Assembly (NCBI GenBank): GCA_018343915.1
Contig: JABRWF010000004.1
Span: 124,001 to 188,000, forward strand
Origin: Agroathelia rolfsii
Lineage: Eukaryota; Basidiomycota; Agaricomycetes; Amylocorticiales; Amylocorticiaceae
DNA length: 64,000 bases
Direction of reading: 5' to 3'
A program made the translations under genes and the position numbers. Position 1 is the stretch's first letter. Every line of letters starts with the position of its first letter. Positions 11,582 through 22,949 of the stretch are shown piece after piece. Below the pieces are notes generated by a model, which did not search any database, was not told where the DNA came from, and saw only the letters and a list, made by a program, of their open reading frames with translations.

Positions 11582-11922
11582 GGTGGTTAGTTGGCAAGAA
11601 ATTTGGGAAATGCAAAATCGATTGCTGCCTCACTCCAAAAACACCGCCTCGCTATTCGGATCTCTGCCCATTTCGGGGATAAAATCACGTGATATTATAG
11701 CCGGTCACGCATTTTGATGTCATCTTACTCAGGGGCAAATTCTGGGGTGGCCACGGGGGAGTCATCTCATTAGCAATATTTTGAATACAGAACATGTGTT
11801 GAGTCAATAGGTAGTGTGAAACGAGGCAAAGAGGTATCCTGTGAAACATGTAAAGTTAGTTGTCTGCAAGCGCATATAGTCGGAGGGAACCCTCGCCGTC
11901 TACTGACACATTGTCAGCAATG
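11582..11922. other. Promoter of ARB1 / 3' flank of the isomerase gene
   Basis: Both neighbours are on the minus strand. No gene or distinct element recognised. Confidence 0.45.
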
Positions 11923-13329
11923 TTATAGTTTATGTTTTATCTCCTTTCTCGCAATGGCAGCAAACCTTTGACTTGGGACACCAGAAGCGAACCTGGTGGC
12001 CTATAAGAAAGTAAGAATGAGTAATTATTTGAATAAGAAATAATATGAAAATTACCTGAGCTATACTCTCCCGAAAGATGGCTGAAAGCATGTTGCCCCT
12101 TTCGTTCGTTGAATCCTTGATGAGCTTTTTGGACACGAGCAAGGCCGCTGGATCCAGCCCGTCTAGTTCACGAAGGACAATTGCACGGACGGATGCATGG
12201 AATTCAGGCACGGATTGGGCCGGGAGAATTTCACTTTGAACATGGATGTTAGTTGAATCGGATACACCAGCGGGGGCGCCGGGGACTCGGACTCACTTCA
12301 CAAAGCCGAGTTTGAGAAGATCTTCAGCCGTCTTCTTCTTTCCCCATAACAAAACTTCCTGTGCTGCCGCCAATCCCACTGATGAGGAAGAACTTTTAGT
12401 TCAAGTAACTTTCAACTCCACTGCAGATAAACACACTTCGGTTTGCAAAACTCGCGGAAGCGCCGGCTTCGGCTACGATACCTGTTACGATATGGTCAGT
12501 CAGATGTCAGGACACATTGATTTGATTACTAATACTTACCGAGAAAAGAGAATGGCGTTGCAAGCCATGCATTAGGCATGCAATAAATAAAGTCGAAATG
12601 CCCAAGGAAGGCTATGTTCATTTCATACGCTTAATCAGGGCTGAAACAATATGCTATTACGCAGACAGCCTACTTGCAGCAATGCCTATCGATGGTAATG
12701 GTAATATTAGTGAAGTTGGGAAAGTCTGGGGTGCGGAATGTACGGACCGAGAACAGGCCCGTTGAGGGCAGCGACTAGGATTTTATCATGTGTAGCGAGC
12801 TATTGGTGTAAAGAAGTGAGACGCGTTTTGAATGATCCCGCGGACTATACAACACGTACAGCATGTCCGGCGTCGGTAGACGTAGGTGCGACGGTGTGCA
12901 AGAAATTCTTGCGTACGCTTGAACTCACTTCAGCATCGTCCAGGGACATGTTGACATCTGTCCCCCTATAACATTGCAATATATTTAATTTCCAGGCAAC
13001 TTTTTGCAAAAGTTGCTCACGCGCAGAACCAGGATCCAGTGGCTAGCAGAGGAGATTAGTTGAATAAAACGGCAATGCAGCTAGCAGAGATAGACATGCC
13101 TTGCCATACAGTCACTACGACATCCTCTCTGTTGTTAATGGACCGCAGGGCATCCGAGAAGGCATCGTAATCTGCCAGCAAGCACAATAAATTTCATGAA
13201 TGTGCTCTTCACAAACGATATTATGCCATGAGATTAGTTACCATCACGTGTAATGGCATTGAGAGAGCGAGGCCTGTTGAATGTGATTGTAGCAATGGAG
13301 TCCTTGATGTCGACAGTGACTGTGCTCAT
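11923..13329 (-). CDS. Peroxisomal enoyl-CoA isomerase/hydratase family protein (ECI-like)
   Basis: Crotonase-fold enzyme that by similarity shifts the double bond of unsaturated enoyl-CoA intermediates in fatty-acid beta-oxidation. Eleven exons: 13242-13329, 13100-13171, 13021-13042, 12860-12965, 12748-12799, 12674-12685, 12540-12611, 12437-12481, 12297-12378, 12056-12233, 11923-12000; 268 residues, the usual family length. FCAGTDV (about 70-76) and ALNGPVLG (107-114) match the oxyanion-hole segments. FDFIYC and a SFLGIVAEAGAS loop follow. The protein ends in HKL, a PTS1-type tripeptide like those of yeast Eci1/Dci1, so a peroxisomal site is expected. Two exons are only 22 and 12 nt. Intron 2 (13043-13099) has a GC donor (GCATGT). 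Hydratase versus isomerase cannot be settled by eye. Confidence 0.88.
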
Positions 13330-13561
13330 GGTGGTGGTGATATTATGAAACCTCAGTTACTGCAAAGCACGAGCACTGGCAATGTGGGGAACTAATGGCC
13401 GGCAATGCAAGCAGCCTGAGCCGGAGCCTGGTAGGAACGGGGTCGAAAGCACGTGAAGAGAAGAAGAGAGGAAGAGGGCGACTATTATGTCCGACTGCGT
13501 TGACTTGAAGCAGCCTCGTTTTACAACCACCACCACCATCCCCTCTCTTTCTCTTCATCCC
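13330..13561. promoter_or_regulatory. Bidirectional promoter, isomerase and unknown protein
   Basis: About 232 bp separate the divergent start codons at 13329 (minus) and 13562 (plus). An upstream in-frame ATG at 13487 could lengthen the plus-strand protein by 25 residues. No TATA element is obvious. Confidence 0.45.
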
Positions 13562-14764
13562 ATGGCCGATTTCTCCTGGTCAGACACCCTTCATGCATGT
13601 CTCCCCTGTTTCCGCCCATCGTCGTCTTCAGATGAGCCCGCTCAACAGCACAATGCATCTCGCGTTCCCAATCTTCCTCGTGATGCTCATGCCGCGCTAC
13701 AAAGTCTTCTCATAGCCGACTCAGAATCCTCCTCGGCAACAGAGGCTGACACAGTCTCGTTGCACTCCAACATTGGCTCTGGCCGTGAGCGCAGGCGGCG
13801 CAAAAAGAACCCCTCCTCCCCTGGCTTCGTGCTATTTGGCTACCATCTCTTTGGCACGCGCGATGGGGCAATTAGACTGCCCGAGTCTGACGACGAGGAA
13901 GCATCACACACCGACTCTGCCCCCAACTCTACCAGGCATAAGGGAAAGAAGGGCAAGAAGCGCTCAATGGGTGCTCTCTCGGGCTCATCGATCGACTCTG
14001 ATGCGGCATTGCTCGCCCAAAATGCAGTGGACCAAGCTGCTATCGATGCCTTTGCCAAAGAAGAGAGGAAGCAGGCTAAAAAGCAAAGGAAGGAGGAAAA
14101 GAAGAGGCTGGCTGCCATGCTAAATATCGATGGCGAAGCTGAGGGTTTCGAGGGTTTTCCTGGAAGTGGAGATGGTTCTTTCTTTGCAGAGCCCCATCCA
14201 CATGACGCTGGTTTGGCAGAACATAGTGACGATTGGAACGTCATCCCTAGGATACAGGACGACCCTGGGGATGCTGATGTCGACCTTGGCGGCGAATCGT
14301 ACGTTCGCCAGCAACCGCGAGCTTCAGGTGGAGGCTCTGGATCTGGGTCGCAATCTCGCTCGAGAACGTCAGCCTCTGTATCTGACGGGCCTTCGATATC
14401 CAGTTATAATGGGCCTGACCACCATCACCCTTCGCAAATACCCACGTCGCCGCAAGAGTCGCGCCGAAAGGAGCGACGACGGAAGAAGTCTATATCAAAC
14501 AAGTCGGCCACTATGTCGAATGACTCTTCGTCTATCACCACTGCCTCCCTTGCATCTCCTTCCTACGATGCACAACACATCATGTCGCCCGAGATAATGT
14601 CGCCTACATCTCAGGAATATCATGGATCGAGATTTATGGATTTAGGACATCAGACGAACAAGACTCTGACCGACTCACATGCCAATGGCAATATGTTTCC
14701 AAGCACCCGCTTGGTTGCCAATCGGCAGGCCAGACGGTCTGATGTTGGTGTTTTCTTAAACTAG
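13562..14764 (+). CDS. Unknown Ser-rich, disordered protein
   Basis: Intronless ORF of 400 residues from ATG 13562 (425 from the in-frame ATG at 13487). I chose the inner start because MADFSWSDTLHACLPCF looks like a true N-terminus with a CxxC pair that could be acylated (inference). The chain is largely low complexity: acidic Ser runs, a basic RRRRKK segment, the short ordered stretch GFVLFGYHLFG at about residue 87, and a KEERKQAKKQRKEEKK helix. I do not recognise a catalytic or binding domain. The absence of introns is unusual beside its neighbours. Function unknown. Confidence 0.7.
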   Translation: MADFSWSDTLHACLPCFRPSSSSDEPAQQHNASRVPNLPRDAHAALQSLLIADSESSSATEADTVSLHSNIGSGRERRRRKKNPSSPGFVLFGYHLFGTRDGAIRLPESDDEEASHTDSAPNSTRHKGKKGKKRSMGALSGSSIDSDAALLAQNAVDQAAIDAFAKEERKQAKKQRKEEKKRLAAMLNIDGEAEGFEGFPGSGDGSFFAEPHPHDAGLAEHSDDWNVIPRIQDDPGDADVDLGGESYVRQQPRASGGGSGSGSQSRSRTSASVSDGPSISSYNGPDHHHPSQIPTSPQESRRKERRRKKSISNKSATMSNDSSSITTASLASPSYDAQHIMSPEIMSPTSQEYHGSRFMDLGHQTNKTLTDSHANGNMFPSTRLVANRQARRSDVGVFLN

Positions 14765-15121
14765 GCTGCAGAGCCTTGTTGATGGACTATATATTTTGTG
14801 CTTGTTTTATGTTAGACCTTTATCTCTTATACCCGTCTTGTCTTTCTTTTCCAGTGGCTGGATATGTATCACCTTGCACGGCCATGTACTTGCTATTTTT
14901 CCTTCTCTTATTTGATGATATGATGATGACATATGGATGATCAAGATGGCTGTGTTGAGCGCTTGACGCATAGATAGAGCGATGGCAGAGAACCACAGCC
15001 ACCGTTGCAAGTTAGTTACAGCTTTGGGACTCGACTCCGAGGGACTCAGGCTCTCTCCAGTCGACGACACTGACTTCATTTCACTTTATCACCCGCTATT
15101 CCCTCTTCATCGTCCGTGACG
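14765..15121. other. Spacer between the unknown protein and DRS2
   Basis: 3' flank of the upstream gene and promoter of the flippase gene. Nothing further seen. Confidence 0.45.
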
Positions 15122-18100
15122 ATGAACGACTCAGATTCGGACTTCTTCAGGCTCGTCTCCCAGGCAAATCCCGCAACGAGACAATATCAGCAACCTAACG
15201 GCACATACCCCCCGTCGATGAACAACGCCAGCCAGCCGCTTGACCCCTTCTTCGACGACGATGATGAGCCAGACTCAGGCTTTGCCCTGGGTCACCAGCC
15301 CGCCGCTCTTGATTCTCAGGCGAGCGGTCTGCCTCTTAGCAGTCATGCTGTCCCGCCAGCAGGTACCTCTCGTGCTGGTGGCAGCAGTAACAATCATCCG
15401 AAAAGCTGGACCTTTGACGACGATGACGAACTGCAAATGCCAGCCACTCAGTCATTTGGTGACTCTGGAACACAGTTCACGGGCCCTTCAAAAATATCTC
15501 CAATAAATCAAGTCTCCAGGCGTCCACGTTGGAGATGGCCTTGGCAGAAAGCTGTTCAGCCCACGGGAGAGCGCATCGTCGCCTTGAACAATCCTCTCGT
15601 GAACTCGGAATATTGCTCAAATTATGTCTCGACGAGCAAGTACAATATGGCCAGCTTCCTCCCCAAGTTTATTGCAGGTCCGTATTCGTTTCCGCAGCAG
15701 CGACACTTCATCGTAATCTATTTTGTCTCTCCAATCGGACATCTTGCCATATTTACATTTCCGTGCATTGGCACTCTATGGCACCATTTTCTCTTCAAAT
15801 ATCCTTGGCTGCATCTTGTTCTCTGGTCTGATCTACTTCCTTGCAGAGCAATTCTCCAAATACGCCAATGTGTTCTTCCTCTTCACAGCTTGTATCCAAC
15901 AAATCCCCGGCGTCTCACCCACGAATCGGTGGACAACTATTGCACCCTTGTCAATCGTGCTCCTGGCTTCCGCATTCAAGGAGGTTCAAGAGGACCTGGT
16001 AGTTATCCACCCTTTCCGATGTATTCCCACGTCCGCCTCATGCATGTCTTTATATATAGAAACGACACCAATCCGACTCTGAACTAAATTCCAGGAAAAC
16101 CAAGGTTTTGAATGGCCAGGGCCAATTCATCGAACGAAGATGGAAGGATATCCGTGTCGGCGATATCGTCCGTCTGGAAAATGACGAGTTCATACCTGCA
16201 GATCTTATCCTTATTTCGTCTAGCGAGCCAGAAGGCTTATGCTACATCGAGACTGCTAACTTGGATGGGTGAGAACGGTTTGCCAATTGCTTCTCGCTTC
16301 TCCAACTCATTGCGCACTAGTGAAACAAACTTGAAGATTAAGCAGGCGTCACCCCAGACATCGTCACTGACTGCACCCAATCTCGTCGGTGCTCTGCACG
16401 GCTCTTTGCGCGCGGAGCAGCCAAATAACTCGTTGTACACGTTCGAAGGGACTCTGGATCTCATTTCAGACGCGGGGGTGCCCAAACAGGTGCCTTTGGG
16501 CCCAGATCAAGTCCTGCTCCGTGGTGCTCAGATCAGGAATACGCCCTGGACGTATGGTCTTGTTGTTTACAGTGGTCACGAAACGAAACTTATGCGTAAT
16601 GCTACGTGCGTGAATGGGGTTTTTTTTTCTTTTCTTTTCTTTATTTGACCTCATTCATCTGACATGTCCCAGTGCCGCTCCAATTAAGCGAACTGCTGTC
16701 GAGAGACAGGTCAATGTACAGATTGTATTCCTATTCATCCTTCTTTTGGCTCTATCGCTAGGCTCTACGATTGGCAGTAGCATTCGCAGTGTGAGCACCT
16801 TGTAATTCCTTCGTGATATATTCTTATCATGGTACAGTGGTTCTTTTCGAGTCAACAATGGTATCTCTTTGAAACATCTTCTATTGGAGGTCGAGGTATG
16901 TTTCAGATAAATCTCCAACAGTTTACATTTTACTCACTATTTTTTTTTCATAAGCGGTCTCGTTCATCGAGGGTCAGTCTGCTTGTATTTGCATGAACTG
17001 ATCGTTGACCCAATCACAGATATCCTGACATTCATCATCCTGTACAACAATCTTATTCCCATTTCTCTCATCGTCACCATGGAGGTTGTCAAATTCCAGC
17101 AAGCACAGCTTATCAACTCGGACCTGGACATGTACTATGCCAAGACGGACACGCCAGCACTCTGCCGTACGTCTTCGCTCGTGGAAGAGCTCGGCCAGAT
17201 TGAGTATGTGTTCAGTGACAAGACGGGCACGCTCACATGTAACGAGATGGAGTTCCGGTGCTGTTCCATTGCGGGAGCGGCCTATGCCGACACGGTCGAC
17301 GAGAGCAAGCGCGATCAGGGGCAGGACTCGTGGCGCAGTTTCTCGGAGATGCAGGCCTTGCTTGCACAGGGCTCGAATCCGTTTGTGGATGTCGGCAGCA
17401 GCGAGGGCGCCGTGAATCAGGAAAAGGACGTCATCAACGAGTTTTTGACCCTTCTCGCCGTTTGTCACACCGTCATTCCGGAAATCAGGGACGGCAAGAC
17501 TATATATCAGGCTAGTAGTCCGGATGAGGCCGCATTGGTTGCAGGTGCCGAGCTATTGGGCTATCAATTCCACGTATGTATGTTTTGTTGAACTTTGCGA
17601 TCGTCATCCATATTCATCTTTTTCTTTGTTGTCCTCAGACGCGTAAACCTCGATCAGTCTTTGTCAACATTCGTGGCAAGTCGGAAGAGTTTGAAGTCTT
17701 GAACGTGTGCGAGTTCAATTCGACTCGTAAGCGCATGTCCACTGTTGTCCGCACACCATCCGGCAAGATCAAGATTTACTGCAAGGGGGCGGACACCGTC
17801 ATCTTGGAGAGGCTTCGTGCAAATCAACCATATACGGAGAAAACACTTGCTCATCTTGAGGTAAGTGTTTGTTATGGCAAGTTGTATTGATAGTGATTGT
17901 TGATATATATATATATATATTATCATTCCAGGACTACGCCACAGAAGGGTTGAGAACACTCTGTATCGCCTACCGGGACCTATCTGAAGAAGAATACAAG
18001 CAATGGTCTGTGGTCTATGATCAAGCGGCGGCTACGATCAACGGGCGTGGTGAGGCTCTGGATAATGCGGCTGAGATGATCGAAAAGGACCTATTCTTGC

Positions 18101-20225
18101 TGGGAGCCACCGCCATCGAGGACAAACTGCAAGACGGCGTTCCAGATACGATTCACACGCTCCAGCAGGCTGGCATTAAAGTATGGGTTTTGACTGGTGA
18201 TCGGCAGGAGACGGCTATCAATATTGGGATGTCGTGTCGTCTCATTTCGGAGTCTATGAATCTTGTGAGCTTATCGAAGAATGTGACTGTTGACTAAATA
18301 CTGAATCATAAAGAAAGGTCATCATTAACGAGGAGTCTGCGACTGCGACTGAAGAGACATTGAAGAAACGTCTGTCTGCGATCAAGAGTCAAAAAAGTAC
18401 AGGAGAGCAAGAAGATTTGGCTCTTGTCATTGGTGGGTGGCTTCCTCATGTGGCAGAGGGCTTTCAATAACTTGCCTCTGTAGATGGTAAAAGCTTGACC
18501 TATGCTTTGGACAAATCTCTGTCAAAGATGTTCCTCGAGTTGGCCATCATGTGTAAAGCTGTAATTTGCTGTATGCGTCCTTCCCTCATTCCTATATTGT
18601 CCCTACTAAAATAACTGTTAGGTCGTGTATCTCCTCTTCAGAAGGCTCTCGTCGTCAAGCTAGTGAAAAAGAATCAAAAGTCTATCTTGCTAGCTATCGG
18701 CGACGGTGCCAACGACGTTAGTATGATCCAGGCTGCGCATGTTGGAGTAGGCATCTCGGGTGTTGAGGTAAGGCTCAATGAATCAGGAGCATTCTTGCGT
18801 ATGCTAAACGCTTGTTTCAGGGTCTTCAAGCTGCGCGATCGGCGGATGTGGCGATTTCTCAATTCAGATACTTGAAGAAACTTTTGCTTGTACATGGTGC
18901 ATGGAGTTACCGACGACTATCTAAAATGATTCTTTGTATGCCCTTCTTTTATCTGATTTAGAATTTATGTCTGACACCTGTCATTAGATTCATTCTATAA
19001 GAACATTGTTCTTTATATGACACAATTTTGGGTACGTCGTTGTCCTGTCCAGAATTGTTTCCGAGATACCGATATTCATGCGCGCCAACCGTTTGCAGTT
19101 CTCCTTTTTCAATAACTTCTCTGGTCAAATCGCCTACGAGTCGTGGACATTATCGCTCTACAACGTCGTCTTTACGCTCCTACCACCCCTTGTCATCGGC
19201 ATATTCGACCAATTCGTGTCGGCGCGTGTGTTGGATCGATACCCTCAACTATACATCCTCGGACAGAAGAACGAGTTCTTCACCCCTGTGGCATTCTGGA
19301 TGTGGGTTGGCAACGCACTTTATCACAGTTTGGTAGGTGTTGGATTTCGGATAGGCTGGTTTGCGCTCCTAATCACTTTCATTTCAAGGTCCTATTTGGG
19401 TTTTCTATCATCCTCTTCTGGGGCGATTTGAAGCAGGCGTCTGGATTAGACTCTGGACTTTGGTTCTGGGGAACTTCTCTCTACCTGACGGTTTTGTTAA
19501 CGGTCCTTGGCAAGGCGGCCTTGATTTCAGAGTATGTAATGTTTTGATGGCTCATTCAAGTGATGCAATGTGCTTACCAATTATGCAGCATCTGGACCAA
19601 GTATACAGTCGCTGGTGCGTCATGCACTCTAGTGTTCTTGTGAATATAAAGCTAATACATTGAATCTATATAGCTATTCCCGGTTCATTCATATTCACTA
19701 TGCTCTTTTTGCCGCTGTACGCCGTCGTTGCGCCTGCTATTGGCTTTTCTACGGAATACTACGGCCTAGTGCCCAGGCTCTGGACAGATGCTGTTTTCTA
19801 TCTTGTTCTGCTGCTCGTGCCAATATTCTGCCTCTCAAGAGATTATGCATGGAAATAGTGAGATAGATTTTTATGTCAAAACCGAAGCTCTGTACTAACG
19901 CGGCTCACATAGTTACCGGAGAACATATAAACCCTTATCATATCACACAGCGCAGGAGTTGCAGAAATACAACATTCCAGATTATAGGCCGCGGCAAGAA
20001 CAGTACGTTGTTCATTGGTAGTCTTCGTTTTCATGAAACTTACCGCCAATCTTTAATTTTTCTAGATTCCAGAAAGCCATCAAAAAAGTACGCGCTGTTC
20101 AGCGTATGCGTCGCAATCGTGGCTTTGCCTTTAGCCAAACGGAGACAGGAGGGAGACAAGAACAAGCCAAACTCATTCGGGCGTACGATACAAGTAAAAG
20201 CTTTGCCAAACCAACTGGATACTAG
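15122..20225 (+). CDS. DRS2: P4-type ATPase, Drs2-like phospholipid flippase
   Basis: Multi-span ATPase that by family flips aminophospholipids to the cytosolic leaflet of trans-Golgi/endosomal membranes with a Cdc50 partner. Twenty-one exons: 15122-15677, 15847-15998, 16060-16268, 16321-16605, 16673-16790, 16838-16895, 16955-16972, 17020-17573, 17639-17860, 17932-18264, 18318-18432, 18484-18570, 18622-18767, 18821-18935, 18988-19031, 19099-19332, 19389-19531, 19589-19614, 19674-19857, 19913-20002, 20066-20225; 1282 residues. An acidic, disordered N-terminus precedes [11 protein letters not shown]. Visible motifs: actuator loop TANLDGET, TM4 PISL, phosphorylation site DKTGTLT (D532), [13 protein letters not shown] and GDGANDV. 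The tail carries GFAFSQTE, a Drs2/ATP8A regulatory motif. Exons of 18 and 26 nt occur, and one intron contains a TA repeat (17902-17920). An ATG six bases upstream (15116) is an alternative start. Confidence 0.95.
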
Positions 20226-21442
20226 ACTTGTTTATTTCTGTATCTTGTGGAGATCTTTTGCGGTAGGATTACTCGCAACATGGACAGTTGAAGGGTCGTC
20301 ATCGGCTCAAGGACAGTAAATATGGATAATACCAACTACCAACATTCTCTTTCTTACTACTGTAAACTTTTGGTATTTGTTTAGTTCTTACTGGATTTTT
20401 CGATAAATGATTATATTGGGAAAATAATATGCACCACCACACATTCAAAATCGATTGATGTTAGATCACTAGCAGCTTGGATGTTGTGTGCATCCATTTA
20501 TCCGTCTAATTGGAACTCAGACACAAGGTGTCGATTCGGAAGCGCTTCGAATGCGAGTTGCCGTTGTTTCATCATGTCTACTGACAGAGCTTAGTATCTC
20601 ATTAAAAAGGGTCGGAATTTGTGAAGATATGCTTTTTTGAAATCTCGATATCGCAGACGTGAAGGGGATGAGATTCATTCTGTCAGCAAACGAGTTGACT
20701 GTAGAGATTCAAAGAACAAAAATGGCTCGCCGATGTGTCCTATCGTAAACTGGAAGAGTCATTCGACTAAACAGACCCTTCTAGTGAAACCGAAGTCTAT
20801 GAGCCTGGTTGTATGAAGAAGAGCTCTCTAAAAATGAATATTGATCATATCAGTGCCAAATGTCTTTCCATTTCCTGTGTTATCAAGCGCAAGTGTGACG
20901 AGTGTCAAAGACAATCCCTAAAGTTCCATGCTTTTGAGAGAAATCCTACATTTCTTGACGCAGCACTAAAGCTGTGGTAGTGAGAAAGCATTACTGGGTG
21001 CAATTGCGTCTCGGGATCCTTAGGCTCCATAGATGATACGATCCAAGGGGATGGGGACCGTCGAAACCATGCACGGGGAAGGACCTGTTCACAGGAATAT
21101 TAGATGGATCAACACTCTGGCCGATCAACACTCCCCCGGATCAAGTAAGGCGGAAGATACAATACATATGCACTGGCCGTGACATGATTGATCGCGTCCG
21201 ACGTGTGCACCTCTTGTCTTTCGCTGCAATATCTATCTCCGTCTTGTTATTTTATGAAAAGACTCTAGGTAATGCTATCCGTCCTGTCCTGATGAAACAC
21301 TGATAGATTGTCGGAATTTCTTATAATTCCTTACTGATGCACCAAAATCTACGGCTAGCAGCAATGTCCAAGCCGATCACCAGTGCTGGAACTGCTATAA
21401 AGGAATACCATGACCCCAGGCTTGGCTTCTCCACCAGCCCAC
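20226..21442. other. Gene-poor region, possible relic coding
   Basis: No gene I can support. On the minus strand, about 20498-20690 is open in one frame (MNLIPFT to STPCV), preceded by a pyrimidine-AG acceptor-like site. A second frame there reads KQRQLAFEALPNRHL. Neither joins to a recognisable protein. Confidence 0.4.
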
Positions 21443-22723
21443 ATGCTATCCTTTCGTACTGTAGATCTCGAGGTCGAAGGATCTTACTACATCGGCACAG
21501 TTCTTTCTGCCGTCATCTACGGCCAGCCATTTGTGCTTCACTGCGGACGGTGCGGTAGATGCCAGCTAATATCCATTCATTTAACAGGAATTTATCTTGG
21601 AATTTATTGCCTATCAATATCTGCTTTATTGACAAGCACGAACACCACTCGTTCGCACCGAATCTTTTACATACTATTCAGCAGCGTGCTACTACTGCTC
21701 AACACTTTATCCTTTGTGCAAGGGCCGTACACTGGCCTGATGATGTGGATCGTGATGCGAAATGATTATCCTGGTGGCCCTTTTGCATATGATCAGTTCG
21801 AATCAGCTAGGACTTTCGTTTCCTTACTCGGCAATATAGCTCAGACCCTCGGTGCCACGTTGAATGATGGCCTCTTGGAAAGTATTCTTCTCATTGCTCA
21901 ATCAATCAAGATTCCTTATATCACTCTATCCCCCCTTTTGTAAATAGGCATACCGTTGCTATGTTATATTCGGTTCCAGCTTATATATTGTCATATTTCC
22001 GGTTTTGTGCACCCTTGGAGCTCTAGGTGATTGCAAACTTTTCATAATTAGATAGTGCAATTCAAGTATTTAACCTTCAAGCGCGCCTGTAGCTCTAGGA
22101 GTGGCCATGATACCGCTCCTGACTAGCATTGAGTAGGGTACCATTCAGTTTTTGTCAACCATCAACAAACTAAGTGCTGCTGCAGTTGCACTCAACACGT
22201 TTCCAAACCTCATGATTACTACAATGATTTCAATCAAGATCTTATCTGTTTCTCGGAACCTGAGCAAGTGTATCGATTCGCCGACGGCTCAGGTAAGAAC
22301 ATATACAAACGTAGTGGCTATACTAGTGGAATCTGCCGCGCCTTGTACCATACTCAGTATACTTACGTGTATTGGATATTTTGTGAGCGTCACCGTTACA
22401 TCCGCATTCGGGTTTTCCATTGACGCTATAAGCCTCACTTGGTCTATGAGCATAGTTTTTACTTGACTTGGAGCAAAGTGACTGAAGGGTTTTCGTTTGT
22501 GTTTTAGGCATTGTTCCCACAACTTATAATCTACCGGGTCGCGAAAGGAAGCGCCTGGACAGAGAAAACTTCAGAAGAATTAACACAAGGGACAGCTTCA
22601 CTAATGTTTGCGCCTCGTGCAACCAATACAATTACCTTGGGCTCTGAATCAAACGCATGGGCCGAAGGAGTAAATGACCGAATGGATGAAGAAAATTCCA
22701 TCCAAGAGATAGCTGATGGCTAA
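21443..22723 (+). pseudogene. Degenerate multi-pass (7-TM type) agaricomycete membrane protein
   Basis: The segments match a multicopy agaricomycete membrane-protein family that I know only as hypothetical. The N-terminal YYIGTVLSAVIYG is followed by hydrophobic helices with MMWIV, DYPGGP and DGLL, then YRCYVIF, LYIVIFPVL, LNTFPNLMIT, VAILVESAA and a final LIIYRVAKGSAW before an acidic tail ending at 22723. To join them, introns are needed at about 21522-21587, 21878-21947 and 22455-22507. The first lacks a normal donor (GCCAGC), the second has GA instead of GT, and the third has a weak GTTTTT. The frame also meets TAG at 22134-22136, and unspliced reading stops at 21941. These lesions suggest a recent pseudogene. 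Unusual splicing or a second allele cannot be excluded. Confidence 0.6.
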
Positions 22724-22949
22724 TTCCGCCAATCACAACTATCGTTTGCGACTGCTAATAGTCCCGAGGATTTGGGTTTGCGTACTTGGAGAGAATTTGT
22801 CTATTTTGTGTTAGCCAGTGCCATAAATTAGTTTTAACGTATGCATTTTCTCAATCTGCGTTATTTGTTAGTTCAAGTACATAAACTTGTCAATTTATTA
22901 TATACAACTCGGAGACTACCGATGTGCATCAACTATACATGTATTTAGG

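Noticed and set aside
14807..15079. 90-codon minus-strand ORF
   Set aside because: Lies in the spacer before DRS2 and has no splice or domain signal.
20498..20690. Short minus-strand coding-like stretch
   Set aside because: Two frames both look plausible and neither connects to upstream exons or a known family; kept only as a note.
20821..20980. Plus-strand Cys motif resembling a Zn2Cys6 cluster (SCVIKRKCDEC)
   Set aside because: Cysteine spacing does not fit the six-Cys consensus, and no continuing transcription-factor frame exists.
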